Source: Anisus vortex
Taxonomy: Eukaryota > Mollusca > Gastropoda > Planorbidae
Length of the DNA stretch: 64,000 bases
Reading direction: 5' to 3'
Assembly: GCA_949126835.1 (NCBI GenBank)
Contig: OX421506.1
Coordinates: 18,110,447-18,174,446 of the forward strand
In this document: one piece after another, positions 63,178 through 64,000 of the stretch
Numbering within the stretch: position 1 is the first letter of the stretch
Layout of the letters: every line of letters starts with the position of its first letter
Program-made: the position numbers and the translations under genes
The notes under the pieces: model-generated
The model's input: only the letters and a program-made list of their open reading frames with translations
Database searches by the model: none
What the model was told of the DNA's origin: nothing

Positions 63178-64000
63178 ATGGCTAAATTTCACCCGCCAGA
63201 GCAATTCGACTTCAGTTCGCCTACGAAGTGGCCCGAGTGGAGAGAACGGTTCTTAAGATTCAGAATGGCCACTAAGCTAGGCAAGGAAGAAGGCTCAGTA
63301 CAAGTAAGCAGCCTTATCTATGCAATGGGGGCAGATGCTGAAAAAATTTATTCTACGTTTACTTTCGAGGCTGGTCAATCCAGGCCTGAAGAAAACTTTG
63401 AATTAATACTAAGCAAATTCAATAGTTACTTTACACCCAAACGAAATATCATACATGAGAGAGCCAAATTTTACACCTGTAGCCAAAAGGAAGGCGAAAG
63501 TGTAGAACAATATATACGAACACTGTATGAATTAGCAGCCTATTGTGAGTTCTCTGATAAAAGCGACAGTATCAGAGATCGACTCGTACTGGGACTCACA
63601 GATAGGGAGATCTCACAAAAACTGCAGCTGCAGAGAGACCTGACTTTGGATGCTGCTGTTGAAATAGCTAGGCACTATGAGATGGTGAAGGGACAATTGT
63701 TGGACCAGCGAGGTTTGTCAACGGACTCAGTCAGGTTTGGCGCTCCGCGTCGCCAGACTTATTCACAATCGATCGGTGGGAAGGGAGAAGGAAGTGCAAG
63801 GAGGGAAAGTACAGGAAATACTTTCGTCTCACATAAAGGAGAATCAGCCAACTTTGTTAAGAAATGTGGAAATTGTGGACAATCCCATTACAAGACAGCC
63901 TGTCCAGCAAAGGGCAAGTCGTGTCGCCACTGTGGTAAATTAGGTCATTTCATCTCAGTGTGTCGTCAGCGAAAGCAACATCGTGACGTTCACAGTATTA
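63178..64000 (+). CDS. Gag polyprotein of a gypsy-like retrotransposon (3' partial)
   Basis: ATG at 63178 opens a frame without a stop to the window's end (274 codons). Early residues (FHPPEQFDFSSPTKWPEWRE, then RFRMATKLG) and the central region (YFTPKRNIIHERAKFYTCSQ, EGESVEQYIRTLYELAAYCE, LVLGLTDREISQKLQ) are the capsid-like retrotransposon Gag domain. Near the end are two zinc knuckles, CGNCGQSHYKTAC (CX2CX3HX4C, one residue short of the standard form) and CRHCGKLGHFISVC (CX2CX4HX4C). Gag packages the element RNA. The intact frame and adjacent LTR and primer site suggest a recent insertion; pol should lie to the right. Confidence 0.9.
   Translation, partial: MAKFHPPEQFDFSSPTKWPEWRERFLRFRMATKLGKEEGSVQVSSLIYAMGADAEKIYSTFTFEAGQSRPEENFELILSKFNSYFTPKRNIIHERAKFYTCSQKEGESVEQYIRTLYELAAYCEFSDKSDSIRDRLVLGLTDREISQKLQLQRDLTLDAAVEIARHYEMVKGQLLDQRGLSTDSVRFGAPRRQTYSQSIGGKGEGSARRESTGNTFVSHKGESANFVKKCGNCGQSHYKTACPAKGKSCRHCGKLGHFISVCRQRKQHRDVHSI

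Overview
This window looks like nuclear DNA from an animal, most likely a freshwater pulmonate (heterobranch) gastropod. The evidence is AT-rich sequence, intron-split genes with GT-AG sites, many decayed retroposons and hAT-type transposons, a recurring tRNA-derived SINE, and abundant (TA)n and other tandem repeats. The species assignment is inference; no rRNA or mitochondrial marker is present.

Left third (about 5.0 to 22.5 kb, minus strand). I can assemble the first five coding exons of one gene from splice sites and matching codon phases: 22442-22508, 12665-12742, 11957-12093, 9319-9493 and 5047-5225. Together they give 212 residues: a signal peptide and then the N-terminal part of an alkaline phosphatase-like fold. 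The residues that should bind metal and form the phosphoserine are replaced, while the two cysteines of the structural disulfide remain. It therefore looks like a secreted pseudophosphatase. Its 3' part was not found and probably lies beyond the left edge. The introns carry hAT elements, LINE 3' ends, SINEs, a 28-bp minisatellite and an island rich in the palindrome AGGCCT.

Middle (22.5 to 47 kb). This part is mostly mobile and tandem DNA. It holds a 2.7-kb DNA transposon with TIRs about 150 bp long and a nearly intact but broken transposase that I cannot assign to a superfamily, inserted in a tandem repeat of about 540 bp. It also holds a 4.3-kb hAT-type element with a perfect 8-bp target duplication and other repeats nested inside it, a hAT-like element carrying a solo LTR and a LINE fragment, a 26-bp minisatellite, and a 1.8-kb nonamer array. 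A lone signal-peptide exon with a TATA box (31295-31345, minus) suggests another small secreted protein gene.

Right third (47 to 64 kb). A direct segmental duplication (about 47.3-53.0 kb and 56.3-60.6 kb) carries two paralogous two-exon genes for secreted peptides of 91 and 90 residues. Both end in the same cysteine-bracketed C-terminus, KCVTVYFMRFCT. Each copy also has an upstream satellite array whose period differs between copies (37 versus 31 bp), the same SINE downstream, and different microsatellites. A LINE lies between the copies. The window ends in the 5' LTR, primer-binding site and gag of a Ty3/gypsy-like retrotransposon.

Except for the phosphatase-like gene, the two peptide genes and the lone signal exon, every coding segment I recognise belongs to a mobile element.
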